From Robiginitomaculum sp. (GTDB taxonomy: Bacteria; Pseudomonadota; Alphaproteobacteria; Caulobacterales; Maricaulaceae), in the NCBI GenBank assembly GCA_023301505.1, contig JALZUP010000395.1, positions 1-35,061 on the forward strand: 35,061 nt of DNA. Direction: 5' to 3'. The notes under the pieces were generated by a model. It was not told where the DNA came from, did no database searches, and saw nothing but the letters and a program-made list of their open reading frames with translations. The position numbers were made by a program, and so were the translations under genes. Below, one piece after another: positions 1-7,594 of the stretch. Position 1 is the first letter of the stretch. Every line of letters starts with the position of its first letter.

Positions 1-542
1 TCTGGGGCAGAGCTAACAGATTCAATCAAGCTATTAGTTGCTGAACGCAAAGCCTCAATCTTTCCATCCTCTCCCATAGATTCCGTTGTGTCCAAAACAA
101 GCGCCAATTCAACGGTGTTATTTTGCGCAAGAATAGAGGAGGCATCGGCTTGTATCGTTTTCATGTTTTCGCCAAATAAGCCCATAAGTGTTACATCATA
201 TGAAGCCTTCGCGCTAACCGTTAGATCGCCCGCCTCGGCATATATAATATTAGGCTCTGGTAAACTAGCGGAATAGCCATTTTGAATCATGATTTCATGC
301 GCAAGTGTTCTTTGCTTAGCTGGATCATCTTCACCAGATAAAACAACGGCTAAAACAGCGGCGTCAACTTGGCTCTGCAATTCGGTCTGTGCGCTTTGCA
401 TCCCTGCATAATCCACAGCTAGGCCGACTCCTGCCATAACGGCAAAAATTGTACCGCAAAACATAATAGCGACATTGCCAGATTTCTCTTCATAAAATCT
501 ATTTAAAAAACCGGCAGTTTTATTCACTAACATCTTAGACAT
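1..542 (-). CDS. TadG-like pseudopilin with von Willebrand A domain (3' end outside window)
   Basis: This gene reads off the left edge; about 180 N-terminal residues are visible. The start ATG at 542 follows a GGGGA Shine-Dalgarno six bases upstream. The N-terminus (MSKMLVNKTAGF, then EEKSGNVAIMFCGTIFAVMAG) is a short basic stretch and one hydrophobic helix, as in TadE/TadG pseudopilins. After it come VDYAGMQSAQTELQSQVDAAVLA, typical of the putative Flp pilus-assembly TadE/G-like family, and near residue 157 LALVLDTTESMG, which is a von Willebrand A metal-site motif (DxTxS). The protein is probably a minor pseudopilin or surface adhesin placed at the inner membrane or pilus tip. It sits about 32 kb from the pseudopilin genes at the other end of the window, so it is a separate paralogue. 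The fold is confident; the role is inferred. Confidence 0.8.
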   Translation of the reverse strand, partial: MSKMLVNKTAGFLNRFYEEKSGNVAIMFCGTIFAVMAGVGLAVDYAGMQSAQTELQSQVDAAVLAVVLSGEDDPAKQRTLAHEIMIQNGYSASLPEPNIIYAEAGDLTVSAKASYDVTLMGLFGENMKTIQADASSILAQNNTVELALVLDTTESMGEDGKIEALRSATNSLIESVSSAP

Positions 543-670
543 ATTGCATCCCCGAAAATCGATTAGCTTTTCAAGATAGACTATAAGACTTAAAAATATG
601 CGTAGATTTAGAGTTAATAGAGAGTTAGCGAGCAAATATTTGACGCATATCAACTGCGTGGCAGCCGCTT

Positions 671-691
671 AAAAAAGCAAAAATAATTTGC
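671..691 (-). terminator. weak intrinsic terminator after the small monooxygenase-like gene
   Basis: Read on the minus strand, a 5-bp stem (GCAAA/TTTGC, 677-691) is followed directly by six T residues. It lies 10 bases past the stop codon at 701. The stem is short, so termination may be inefficient. Confidence 0.35.
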
Positions 692-700
692 GATTTAGCC

Positions 701-1009
701 TTATATCTCAACGATGGTTTCGCCTTCAAAAACAAGCTCTGTATGTTCAATTAGCTCCGCCCATTCCATTTGATATGCCATAAAATCCTGACGAGGCGGA
801 TTTTCCCGCGACGCCGTATAAAGCTCCATAGATGGCCATTGCGCATAGGCGCAAAATACACCCTCTTCGTGGGTGCGCGTTAAATGCGTTGCCCCGCAGC
901 CCGCCTCATCTTGAAAATATTTACTGATCGCTGTCCAGCACTCCTTAAACCGATTTTCAAAATCTGGAATGTCCGTTTTGACTGAAAAAAGATATGCTAC
1001 GCAATACAT
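701..1009 (-). CDS. small ABM-fold (antibiotic biosynthesis monooxygenase-like) protein
   Basis: This is a 102-residue soluble protein without signal peptide or membrane segment. The opening MYCVAYLFSVKTDIPDFENRFKE and the later pattern (AGCGATHLTRTHEEGVFCAYAQWPSMELY) resemble the dimeric alpha/beta-barrel ABM family: a beta strand, a helix carrying F-x-x-x-W, then strands with a conserved aromatic W. Members include quinol monooxygenases and many proteins of unknown role, so no substrate can be named. The start ATG at 1009 has a GGAG Shine-Dalgarno five to six bases away. It lies 29 bases downstream of the M1 peptidase gene on the same strand and is probably co-transcribed. The fold assignment is an inference from overall pattern, not from a catalytic motif. 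Confidence 0.6.
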   Translation of the reverse strand: MYCVAYLFSVKTDIPDFENRFKECWTAISKYFQDEAGCGATHLTRTHEEGVFCAYAQWPSMELYTASRENPPRQDFMAYQMEWAELIEHTELVFEGETIVEI

Positions 1010-1038
1010 AGATGCTCCAAAATAATTATATGCGGCTT

Positions 1039-3831
1039 TTAAGGCCGCGCCTTCAAAGCCCTATTTAAGCTTTGTCCCGTCTCTTCCTTTAGAGCGGTGC
1101 ATAAGTCAATGCTTTGCAAGCTTTGCGCAAGGCTGCGCTCATAGCCTGGCATAAGCGCCGCTTTTGACGTAAAAAATTGCGCGGCATCTTCACGCTCCGC
1201 GCGGCTACACCCTTCAAAGATGCGCGAAATTGTGGCTTTGCGAATATCGGCGACATTTTGCTCTAAAAAGACATCAAAATTACCTTTAAACCAGTCCCAT
1301 GTCATAGATTTTACGTCCCGATTATCCATTAATGTAGACAGCACTGTGCTGGCCTGACGCCCTGTCAAAACGCTCTGCTCTGGCCCGATTATATCTAGCA
1401 GCCTAGCCGCGAGCGGCTCATCATTGACATATCCGAGCGCGGCCACAGCTTGGTTTTTTTCATAAGCGCTGCCAAATTGGGCAAGCTGCAAGAGCGGCTC
1501 CAGCGCCTCTTGCCCGTGCTGTCTCATAACGGATATGAGCGCAAGTTTGAGAAAGCTAGGGTCTATAGCTACCTTATTTTCTGCTCCCTCAAGCCCTAAA
1601 TAGAGCGCGCCTTGTTTGGCAAAACTGCGCTCCAAAGCTTCATCTTCACCGAAGAGGATCAAGCGCTGGGCCATGATAGGGGCATGAGCATCAATCGACG
1701 CTTTTTTGCCGCCTATAAGCTGGAGATATTTTTCACCATATAGGGCGCGCGTAAACCGCGCGAGATCAGGGCGCGCCTCTGGGGTAATAATTTGGCTCAT
1801 CCAGTCTAAAACATCGCCTGCGCTTTGCGCGGTTTCATGATCGGCAAGCCCCGCAAAGCGCGTTATACCCTCTAGGAAAATCGCGGGTTCTATATCGCCC
1901 ATTTTAAAGCTAGCTATCAAGCTATCGAGCACAACGCTCATTTCTCGCTCGCTTAAGTGATCAAGCCTTAAGAGCAAAGAGCGCCATAATTGAGGGCTAA
2001 GAGCAAAGCGGTAATATCCCGCTCCGTCCACATTAGGCATAATCCAAAGCGGCTTAGCGTCTTCAGACTTATCTAAAACAAGATTTTGTGTTTTATCTGT
2101 CAAAAGCAGGCATTCTTTTTTATCTTCATTCGCGCCTGCTTTTTGCCCCTCATATCCGATGCGCAGACATAGCGGAATGATCCAGCTCTGCTCTTGATCT
2201 ATATTTGCGCCCTCTATTTTTGCACCTAGCGCCGCGTAACGCGATTGCGTCATTCTAATTGCCACGTCCTTATCGCTAGAAGTCTCATCAACAGATATTG
2301 AAATGAGCGGCAGGCCCGGCTGATCCACAAAGCTTTTAAGCGCAGGGACAATTTGCGCATCGCCTGCGCCCTCAGCAAGAGCGTCAAAGAAATCATCACT
2401 TGAGGCAATGCCGCCCGCATGGCGCTGCATATATAAATGCACGCCCTTTTGAAAAGCCTGCTCGCCAAGATAGCTTTCAATCATGGATAATACCCCCCCG
2501 CCCTTGCGGTAGGTGATGGCGTCAAATTGATCTATGACATTTTCAGAGCGCAAGAGAGGCTCTTGCACAGCGCGGGTTGATGGCAGGCTATCTAGCTCCA
2601 TCGCGCTCAAAGAGCTATTAAGCGTCACGCGCTCATGAACGCGGTTTGGTTCAAAACGCGCCGCCATTTTATTGCCCAGCCATGTCGCAAAGGCTTCATT
2701 GAGCCAAATATCTTCCCACCAAATAGGCGTCACCAAATTGCCAAACCATTGATGGGCCAGCTCATGGGCATGGACGCGCATATAGCTATCTTTTTGGGTT
2801 TGCGCAGACTCTTCATTAAGCAGCATTAAATATTCGCGGTAAACAATCGCGCCCGGATTTTCCATAGCGGCATAAGCAAAATCTGGCGCTGCAATCAAAT
2901 CTAGCTTTTCATAAGGATATTCGCTTTCAAAATAGCGCTCAAATTCCGCCAAAAGCCCCGCCGTTCTCTCCAGCGCATATTGCATATTTTTAGCTTCGCC
3001 CTTGGCGGCGACACCGCGTAGCTCAATAGGGCGCGCGCGAATATCATTTGGCGCAATCGGTTCATGGCGCGCCACATCCCACGGCCCAACCCCAAAGGCG
3101 AGCAAATAGGTTGGCAAGGCGGGCGTGCGGGCAAAAACATGCTGGCTCCACGCCGCCCCTTTATCGCTAACGGCCAGAGGCGGCATATTGGCAAAAACCG
3201 TATATTCAGATGGCGCTGTAATCGTCACATCAAATGGAACTTTAAAGCGCGGCTCATCAAAGCTTGGAAAGGCTTCGCGCGCGCCCAGCGCTTCAAACTG
3301 GGTTAGAATATAATCATCCCCATCACGGCTCACCTTATAGGCTGAGTTTAGCGCGAGATTATAGGGCGTAGAATAGATGAACGTTATCTGCCCTGCCCCT
3401 GCCGTTAAAGTCTGCTCGCTTGTGAGTTGCGCAATACCTGACGGAGCGAGCGCGCTATCTATTGGCGTGAAATCAAGCTTTATAAGCTGATCATTTTGCA
3501 CAATATAGCACTCGCTCACCTCAATATTTTTAGCGTGAATCCAGATAGCTTTTGTCGGCTGGGCAATATCAACATTTATTGTCACCAAACCAAACATGTG
3601 ATCCTCGCGCGGATCAATCGTCAGATCAAGCGCATAGGAGATAGGGGTAACATTATCGCCAAGCTGAGCGTGAGGAATATCTGGTTGCGTATAAAGCCTG
3701 CCTTTAAAAAACCCGCTCCCAGATGAATCTGAACCTATCTTTGGCGCAGCTTTGCACCCCGTAGCCGCGCCAGCCCCCCCTATCATAATAAGCAAGGCAA
3801 ATATCTGAATATAGCGCAAAATCAGTTTCAT
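1039..3831 (-). CDS. M1-family zinc aminopeptidase, predicted lipoprotein
   Basis: This is a 930-residue metallopeptidase of the M1 (PepN/aminopeptidase N) family, removing N-terminal residues from peptides. With the ATG at 3831, the exopeptidase motif AMENP falls near residue 322. The zinc site HELAH lies at 356-360, and the third zinc ligand, Glu in LNEAF, at 379, which gives the exact HEXXH-x18-E spacing. AITYRKGG downstream supplies the likely catalytic Tyr. A long helical C-terminal ERAP1-like region completes the normal length. The N-terminus has a hydrophobic stretch ending ATGCKA, a plausible lipobox, so it is probably anchored in the outer membrane or periplasm. An in-frame TTG at 3873 would add 14 residues, but it makes a worse signal peptide. 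Neither start has a clear Shine-Dalgarno. It is divergent from the riboswitch-btuB unit. Confidence 0.92.
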   Translation of the reverse strand: MKLILRYIQIFALLIMIGGAGAATGCKAAPKIGSDSSGSGFFKGRLYTQPDIPHAQLGDNVTPISYALDLTIDPREDHMFGLVTINVDIAQPTKAIWIHAKNIEVSECYIVQNDQLIKLDFTPIDSALAPSGIAQLTSEQTLTAGAGQITFIYSTPYNLALNSAYKVSRDGDDYILTQFEALGAREAFPSFDEPRFKVPFDVTITAPSEYTVFANMPPLAVSDKGAAWSQHVFARTPALPTYLLAFGVGPWDVARHEPIAPNDIRARPIELRGVAAKGEAKNMQYALERTAGLLAEFERYFESEYPYEKLDLIAAPDFAYAAMENPGAIVYREYLMLLNEESAQTQKDSYMRVHAHELAHQWFGNLVTPIWWEDIWLNEAFATWLGNKMAARFEPNRVHERVTLNSSLSAMELDSLPSTRAVQEPLLRSENVIDQFDAITYRKGGGVLSMIESYLGEQAFQKGVHLYMQRHAGGIASSDDFFDALAEGAGDAQIVPALKSFVDQPGLPLISISVDETSSDKDVAIRMTQSRYAALGAKIEGANIDQEQSWIIPLCLRIGYEGQKAGANEDKKECLLLTDKTQNLVLDKSEDAKPLWIMPNVDGAGYYRFALSPQLWRSLLLRLDHLSEREMSVVLDSLIASFKMGDIEPAIFLEGITRFAGLADHETAQSAGDVLDWMSQIITPEARPDLARFTRALYGEKYLQLIGGKKASIDAHAPIMAQRLILFGEDEALERSFAKQGALYLGLEGAENKVAIDPSFLKLALISVMRQHGQEALEPLLQLAQFGSAYEKNQAVAALGYVNDEPLAARLLDIIGPEQSVLTGRQASTVLSTLMDNRDVKSMTWDWFKGNFDVFLEQNVADIRKATISRIFEGCSRAEREDAAQFFTSKAALMPGYERSLAQSLQSIDLCTALKEETGQSLNRALKARP

Positions 3832-3905
3832 ATAGCCAAGCTTAAAGGAGCCCAAGCTAATGACAAAGCCCAAATAAAGACCCCTAAAAAAGAATTATAA
3901 AACCC

Positions 3906-3933
3906 TTGCCCAATAAAGCGTGATCTTTATAAG
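3906..3933 (+). promoter_or_regulatory. candidate sigma70-type promoter for the riboswitch-btuB transcript
   Basis: TTGCCC (3906-3911) and TATAAG (3928-3933) are separated by 16 bases. The predicted transcription start near 3940 coincides with the first bases of the riboswitch aptamer, which supports the call. The SRP RNA gene in this window has a similar arrangement. Confidence 0.5.
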
Positions 3934-3939
3934 CGCGCT

Positions 3940-4149
3940 CATTGGTGGCCCGTAACTGGGCAATAATAGGGAATGGGGCGAGACCCCCCAACTGCTCCCG
4001 CAGCTGTGATGAGTGAGTAGCTCCGCAAAAGCCACTTCGTGTATTTCTTTTTAGGAAATCCACTTGGGAAGGCGCGGCGCTGTGATTTAGCTCTAAGTCA
4101 GAAGACCTGCCAATAACGTCGCCAGAGCTGGCCGGGCGGGATGCACCGG
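3940..4149 (+). promoter_or_regulatory. cobalamin (B12) riboswitch controlling btuB
   Basis: The conserved cobalamin aptamer is recognisable in order: TTGGTGGCCCG near 3942; AATAGGGAATGGGG from 3965; CTCCCGCAGCTGTGA from 3995; GCCACT at 4031; GGGAAGGCG at 4066; and the B12 box AAGTCAGAAGACCTGCC at 4095-4111. Downstream, CCGG at 4132-4135 can pair with CCGG at 4146-4149. This exposes a loop containing GCGGGA (4136-4141), complementary to TCCCGC (3996-4001), which would form the L5-L13 kissing loop known for this class. The 3' strand of that stem overlaps GGAGG (4148-4152), so ligand binding could hide a ribosome site. Bound adenosylcobalamin or a related cobalamin should reduce expression of the uptake receptor. 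The start and end are approximate. Confidence 0.93.
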
Positions 4150-4154
4150 AGGGC

Positions 4155-4244
4155 ATGGATCATTGCAGCCAAGCTGCATCCAATGACGACACTTATCTTA
4201 ACCCCGTGCAAGGCCTATGCTTTGCGCGATATGGAGTCGTTTGA
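4155..4244 (+). CDS. possible 29-codon leader ORF between riboswitch and btuB
   Basis: ATG at 4155 follows GGAGG (4148-4152) with only two bases between, which is closer than optimal. The frame runs 29 codons (MDHCSQAASNDD...) to TGA at 4242-4244, two bases before the btuB ATG. Its Shine-Dalgarno overlaps the predicted kissing-loop stem of the riboswitch. The arrangement would allow ligand control of leader translation, with coupling to btuB. The peptide itself resembles nothing I recognise. The alternative is that this is simply untranslated leader; a second ATG at 4141 opens a different overlapping frame. Confidence 0.3.
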   Translation: MDHCSQAASNDDTYLNPVQGLCFARYGVV

Positions 4245-4246
4245 TT

Positions 4247-6148
4247 ATGACACGTTTTTTACTACTAGGCGCAAGCCTGACTATCTTATCTACGCCAAGC
4301 TTTGCGCAAACCTCGCTCGCGCTAAGTGAAGTCGTAACGGTTGGCCAAAGAATTGGCAATACATCTATAAATACGCTGAGCGCGCCAGTTTCAGTCCTCA
4401 CCGAAACTGATATTAATAAGCGCGATGCCGATTATGTTTCTGATTTACTGCGCAGCCTTCCGGGTATTGCCGTCTCCAGCACTGGCGGGCCAGGACAGAT
4501 CACTCAAATCCGCCTACGCGGCAGCGAAGCTAACCATGTCTTGGTTTTAATTGACGGTGTTGAAGTGGCCAACCCTTCTGACGGCGCCTTTGATTTTGCA
4601 GCTATCCCTGCGGCTAATATTGTCCGCATCGAAGTGCTACGCGGCGAGGCGTCCGCCCTTTATGGCTCAGATGCGATTGGCGGCGTGATAAATATTATAA
4701 CTCATAATGGCACATCCACGCCCGCCTCCGCTCCCCTCAAAGATACTGACATCACCCTAAATCTTGAGGCGGGCACGCTTCACACCATACAGGGCAGTGC
4801 TTCCGCGCGCTTTGTGACTGACCTTGCCCAGATTAACTTAAATGCCAGCGCAATAGACACGGATGGATTTGATATTTCAGCCTTAAGCGATGAAGATGAC
4901 GGCCATAGCCAGCGCAGTGTTGGCCTTGGCTTTTCAAAGCTAAATGTTGGCCCTGCCGTTCTGTCTGGCTCTTATAATTATTCGTCTTTAGATAGCGAGT
5001 TTGACTCATCGCCTGCCTTTGGCAGTTCAGACAATACATTAGACCGAGATATTCATGCCGCGCGCTTATCAGCCAGTTTTGACACAAATGCGCTCAGCCA
5101 TCTCATCAACGCCTCATATCAAGACACCCAAACAGACAGTTTTGGAAATAGTCTTAAAGCAGATCAGAGCCAGATTAGCTGGACAGCTAAATGGAGCCAA
5201 AAAGCGCATAATATTACAGGCCTTATCGAAGCCGAAGAGCAGGCTTATAGAAATGGATCTAGCATAGAAGGCGACAATGATAGCCAGTCTCTCGCCCTTG
5301 ATTATCGCTACGCCCCAGATAATGGCCCGCTCTCTTTGACAGCCTCAGCTCGTCACGATTTTAACTCCCTCTTTGAGGATAGCACCACATGGACGTTAGG
5401 GGCGAATTATGAGCTGCCAAATTGGCCTGGAAATCTGCGCGCCTCAATCGGAACGGGCGTGAAAAACCCGACACTAATTGAATTATTTGGCTTTACGCCG
5501 GGCGCAACTTTCTTAGATGGCAACAATCAAATCGCCGCGGCCCTTATTGGCAATCCCGATTTGGAAGCCGAAGAGAGCCTTGGTTTTAATCTGGGCTATA
5601 CTCACCGCTTTGATAAAGGGTTTGTCTCGCTAGACTATTTCCAATCCGATCTTGAAAATGAGATTTTCACCGTCTTTGGGGATTTTACACCAGACTTTAG
5701 TACACGCTTATCCGCTGATACAGTTGATAATCGCGATACAGATAGCACACGCGAAGGCGTAGAGTTTGAAGGGCGCTGGGCCTTTACAGATAGGCTATCA
5801 CTACGTGCCAGCAGCACATGGCTTGATAGTGAAGAAAATAACGTAACTGAAGTGCGCCGCCCTGAATGGATAGCGCATCTTAGCGCGGATTGGCAGGCCA
5901 GTCCTAAGCTAGATGTGAACCTGACCGCCAATTATACAGGCAGTCAAATTGATACGGACTTTGTAGCGTTTCAGAGAGTCACATTGGACTCCTATACGCT
6001 TGTCAGCACCAAGCTACGCTATAGGCTAGATGAAACACTCGCTCTGCATTTCCGCGCAGAGAATTTGCTCGATGAGGATTATCAAGAGGTGTTTGCCAAT
6101 CAAAGCCCGCCGATCACTGTCCATTTTGGGCTGTCTGCTAATTTCTAA
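4247..6148 (+). CDS. btuB: TonB-dependent outer-membrane cobalamin receptor (BtuB-like)
   Basis: This is a 633-residue outer-membrane receptor expected to import vitamin B12 or other corrinoids using TonB energy. A signal peptide (MTRFLLLGASLTILSTPSFAQ) is followed by a TonB-box-like EVVTVGQ. The plug domain contains DLLRSLPGIAVSS, IRLRGSEANHVLVLIDGVEV and EVLRGEASALYGSDAIGGVINI, the classical plug motifs. A 22-strand-type barrel follows and ends in a C-terminal Phe (HFGLSANF). The length is close to that of E. coli BtuB. ATG 4247 has GGAG ten bases upstream; an in-frame ATG at 4217 is less likely because it would lengthen the signal peptide with MLCAIWSRLI. The cobalamin riboswitch immediately upstream makes the substrate assignment strong. 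No other B12 transport or synthesis gene is nearby, so the BtuCDF partners must lie elsewhere. Confidence 0.93.
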   Translation: MTRFLLLGASLTILSTPSFAQTSLALSEVVTVGQRIGNTSINTLSAPVSVLTETDINKRDADYVSDLLRSLPGIAVSSTGGPGQITQIRLRGSEANHVLVLIDGVEVANPSDGAFDFAAIPAANIVRIEVLRGEASALYGSDAIGGVINIITHNGTSTPASAPLKDTDITLNLEAGTLHTIQGSASARFVTDLAQINLNASAIDTDGFDISALSDEDDGHSQRSVGLGFSKLNVGPAVLSGSYNYSSLDSEFDSSPAFGSSDNTLDRDIHAARLSASFDTNALSHLINASYQDTQTDSFGNSLKADQSQISWTAKWSQKAHNITGLIEAEEQAYRNGSSIEGDNDSQSLALDYRYAPDNGPLSLTASARHDFNSLFEDSTTWTLGANYELPNWPGNLRASIGTGVKNPTLIELFGFTPGATFLDGNNQIAAALIGNPDLEAEESLGFNLGYTHRFDKGFVSLDYFQSDLENEIFTVFGDFTPDFSTRLSADTVDNRDTDSTREGVEFEGRWAFTDRLSLRASSTWLDSEENNVTEVRRPEWIAHLSADWQASPKLDVNLTANYTGSQIDTDFVAFQRVTLDSYTLVSTKLRYRLDETLALHFRAENLLDEDYQEVFANQSPPITVHFGLSANF

Positions 6149-6170
6149 TATGGCTTTAGCGCAGAGCGCG

Positions 6171-6266
6171 CCTATCGCAGTGCGATAGGCCGCCTGTCAG
6201 GCTGGCATAAAAGGCCGTGATGGATGAAGCCATCATGGATGGGCTGTTAACACCGCCCAGCTCCAT
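6171..6266. terminator. hairpin cluster between converging genes, possible bidirectional terminator
   Basis: Four inverted repeats follow one another in the 124 bp between btuB and the aldolase gene. They are CCTATCGC/GCGATAGG (6171-6189), GCCT/AGGC with flanking GCC/GGC (6189-6206), TGATGG/CCATCA (6218-6235), and ATGG..GGGC/GCCC..CCAT (6235-6266). None is followed by a T-tract on either strand, so intrinsic termination is uncertain; they may instead stabilise 3' ends. Confidence 0.4.
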
Positions 6267-6272
6267 CAGAGC

Positions 6273-7139
6273 TTAATAATCATATCCGGGGTTTGCGCGC
6301 GCTAATTTGCGCATCAAGCCGGGCCAGACCAAATTATCGCCCATCCCCGGCACAAAGGCAGCCGCGCCTTGCATATAAACCTTATGGCCCATTTGCGCGC
6401 TCTCTTCATGTAGATGCTCTTCCCCGCCCGCTGCTTGGGCTAGAATTTGCGTCTTGCAGGCATTTTCCAAAAAATACATGCGCAAAAAGGCTGTCCCGCA
6501 GGTTGGAGCCAGCGCCAAAGTCCCATGATTGCGCAGCATCATCAGGCCCTTTTTGGGGCCTAAATCTTTGACGATACGTTCGCGCTCATCCAGCTCCAAC
6601 GCAATGCCTTCATAATCATGATAGGCTAAATCATCCTGCACTTGCATGGAAAATTGGCTGTAACGGCGTAGGCCCTTTTTCTGAATAGAGACCGCCACGC
6701 CATAAGCCGTATGCACATGGATAACACAGCCCGCATCAGCGCGCGCACTATGAATAGCGCTATGAATTGTAAAACCTGCAGGATTGACAAAATAGGGTGT
6801 GTCTTGGCAGATTTTTCCATCTAGGTCGATTTTCACCAAAGAGGACGCCGTCATTTCTTCAAACATCACGCCGTAAGGATTAATTAAAAAACGCTCCTGC
6901 ATCTGTCCCGCCTCATCAGGCTCATCTGGAAGGCGCACGGAGATATGGGTAAAGACCAAATCAGACCAACCATGCAAGGCGCAAAGCCGGTAAGTTGCGG
7001 CCAAATCACACCGCAATTGCCACTCATCTTGGCTCACCTTATCTTTAATCTGAGGAATGTCTTGTGGGTCAGGGATATTAAATCCCGCCATGACCGTACC
7101 TGTAGCTTTGGATGTAGCTGATGCAGTTTGCTTTAGCAT
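6273..7139 (-). CDS. class II aldolase/adducin family protein
   Basis: This is a 288-residue cytoplasmic protein of the class II aldolase/adducin fold (fuculose-1-phosphate aldolase and ribulose-5-phosphate epimerase relatives). Visible landmarks are GWSDLVFTHISVRLP near residue 55, FLINPYGVMFEEMTAS, the zinc-binding HVHTAYG and the later RNHGTLAL, whose His residues normally complete the metal site. The longer members of this family include many proteins of unknown substrate, so a specific aldol reaction cannot be assigned. ATG 7139 is preceded by GAGGA six bases upstream, which decides the start over the TTG at 7151. It converges on btuB and has no pathway neighbours. Confidence 0.85.
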   Translation of the reverse strand: MLKQTASATSKATGTVMAGFNIPDPQDIPQIKDKVSQDEWQLRCDLAATYRLCALHGWSDLVFTHISVRLPDEPDEAGQMQERFLINPYGVMFEEMTASSLVKIDLDGKICQDTPYFVNPAGFTIHSAIHSARADAGCVIHVHTAYGVAVSIQKKGLRRYSQFSMQVQDDLAYHDYEGIALELDERERIVKDLGPKKGLMMLRNHGTLALAPTCGTAFLRMYFLENACKTQILAQAAGGEEHLHEESAQMGHKVYMQGAAAFVPGMGDNLVWPGLMRKLARANPGYDY

Positions 7140-7594
7140 AGTTATCCTCAATAAGTTTAGACGCCGTCATTATTGACAAAAGCATATGCCATTTTTTGCA
7201 TATAGCCAAGAGGGAGCGACATCACATATGAAACACGGCACATCCAGCCGCTAAATAATTAATTGCCCACAAAGCGGGCCAAGCTTGCGAAATTGCCAAA
7301 AAAGCAAGTTGGCTCGCCCAATCAATCATAACCGCCAGATGTGCCGCGCCCCATTCCTTGCACCTAAGATGCAAGCTCTCGCGGATTGAGAATATGGGTT
7401 GGCTGTGCCGTACACAGCCAAACCCAGTCACGCGCCCCGCTTAACCTATATTTCACCCATAACAATATAGCGCCAAGCGGACTGTGACTAAGCTCACACC
7501 CAAAACGATTTTTAAGTTTTATTTTGCAGTTTTCGCGAAGCAGGTTAGCCTATATGCAAATCAATCTTCATTTGGATGTGAGGCGAGGAATATT
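7140..7594. other. 455-bp intergenic region with three strong hairpins
   Basis: No convincing gene is seen between the divergent aldolase and terC starts. Three inverted repeats stand out. At 7276-7319 there are 12 bp with bulges (GGG-CCAA-CTTGC against GCAAG-TTGG-CCC). At 7357-7375 there is a 6-bp stem, CTTGCA/TGCAAG. At 7396-7425 GGGTT-GGCTGTG pairs with CACAGCC-AACCC around the loop CCGTA, with one bulged A. No T-tract follows any of them. A 69-codon GTG-start minus ORF (7222-7431) crosses all three but has no family resemblance. The terC Shine-Dalgarno GAGGCGAGGAA ends at 7590. The stretch could hold a small RNA or a palindromic repeat element. Confidence 0.5.

Noticed and set aside
2250-3313. 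Several 60-100 codon frames inside the M1 peptidase gene on both strands
   Set aside because: All are shadows of the in-frame peptidase, which has complete catalytic motifs.
3831-3873. Longer N-terminus of the M1 peptidase from TTG
   Set aside because: The extension puts polar residues before the signal peptide and has no ribosome site; the ATG at 3831 gives a normal lipoprotein signal.
3884-4156. 90-codon minus-strand open frame over the riboswitch
   Set aside because: It is antisense to the cobalamin aptamer, whose conserved boxes explain the sequence.
7222-7431. 69-codon minus-strand ORF with GTG start
   Set aside because: It crosses three strong palindromes, has no ribosome site or family resemblance, and its frame is probably fortuitous.
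7441-7594. yybP-ykoY manganese riboswitch upstream of terC
   Set aside because: Looked for because terC-type genes often have one; the conserved loop motifs are not present.
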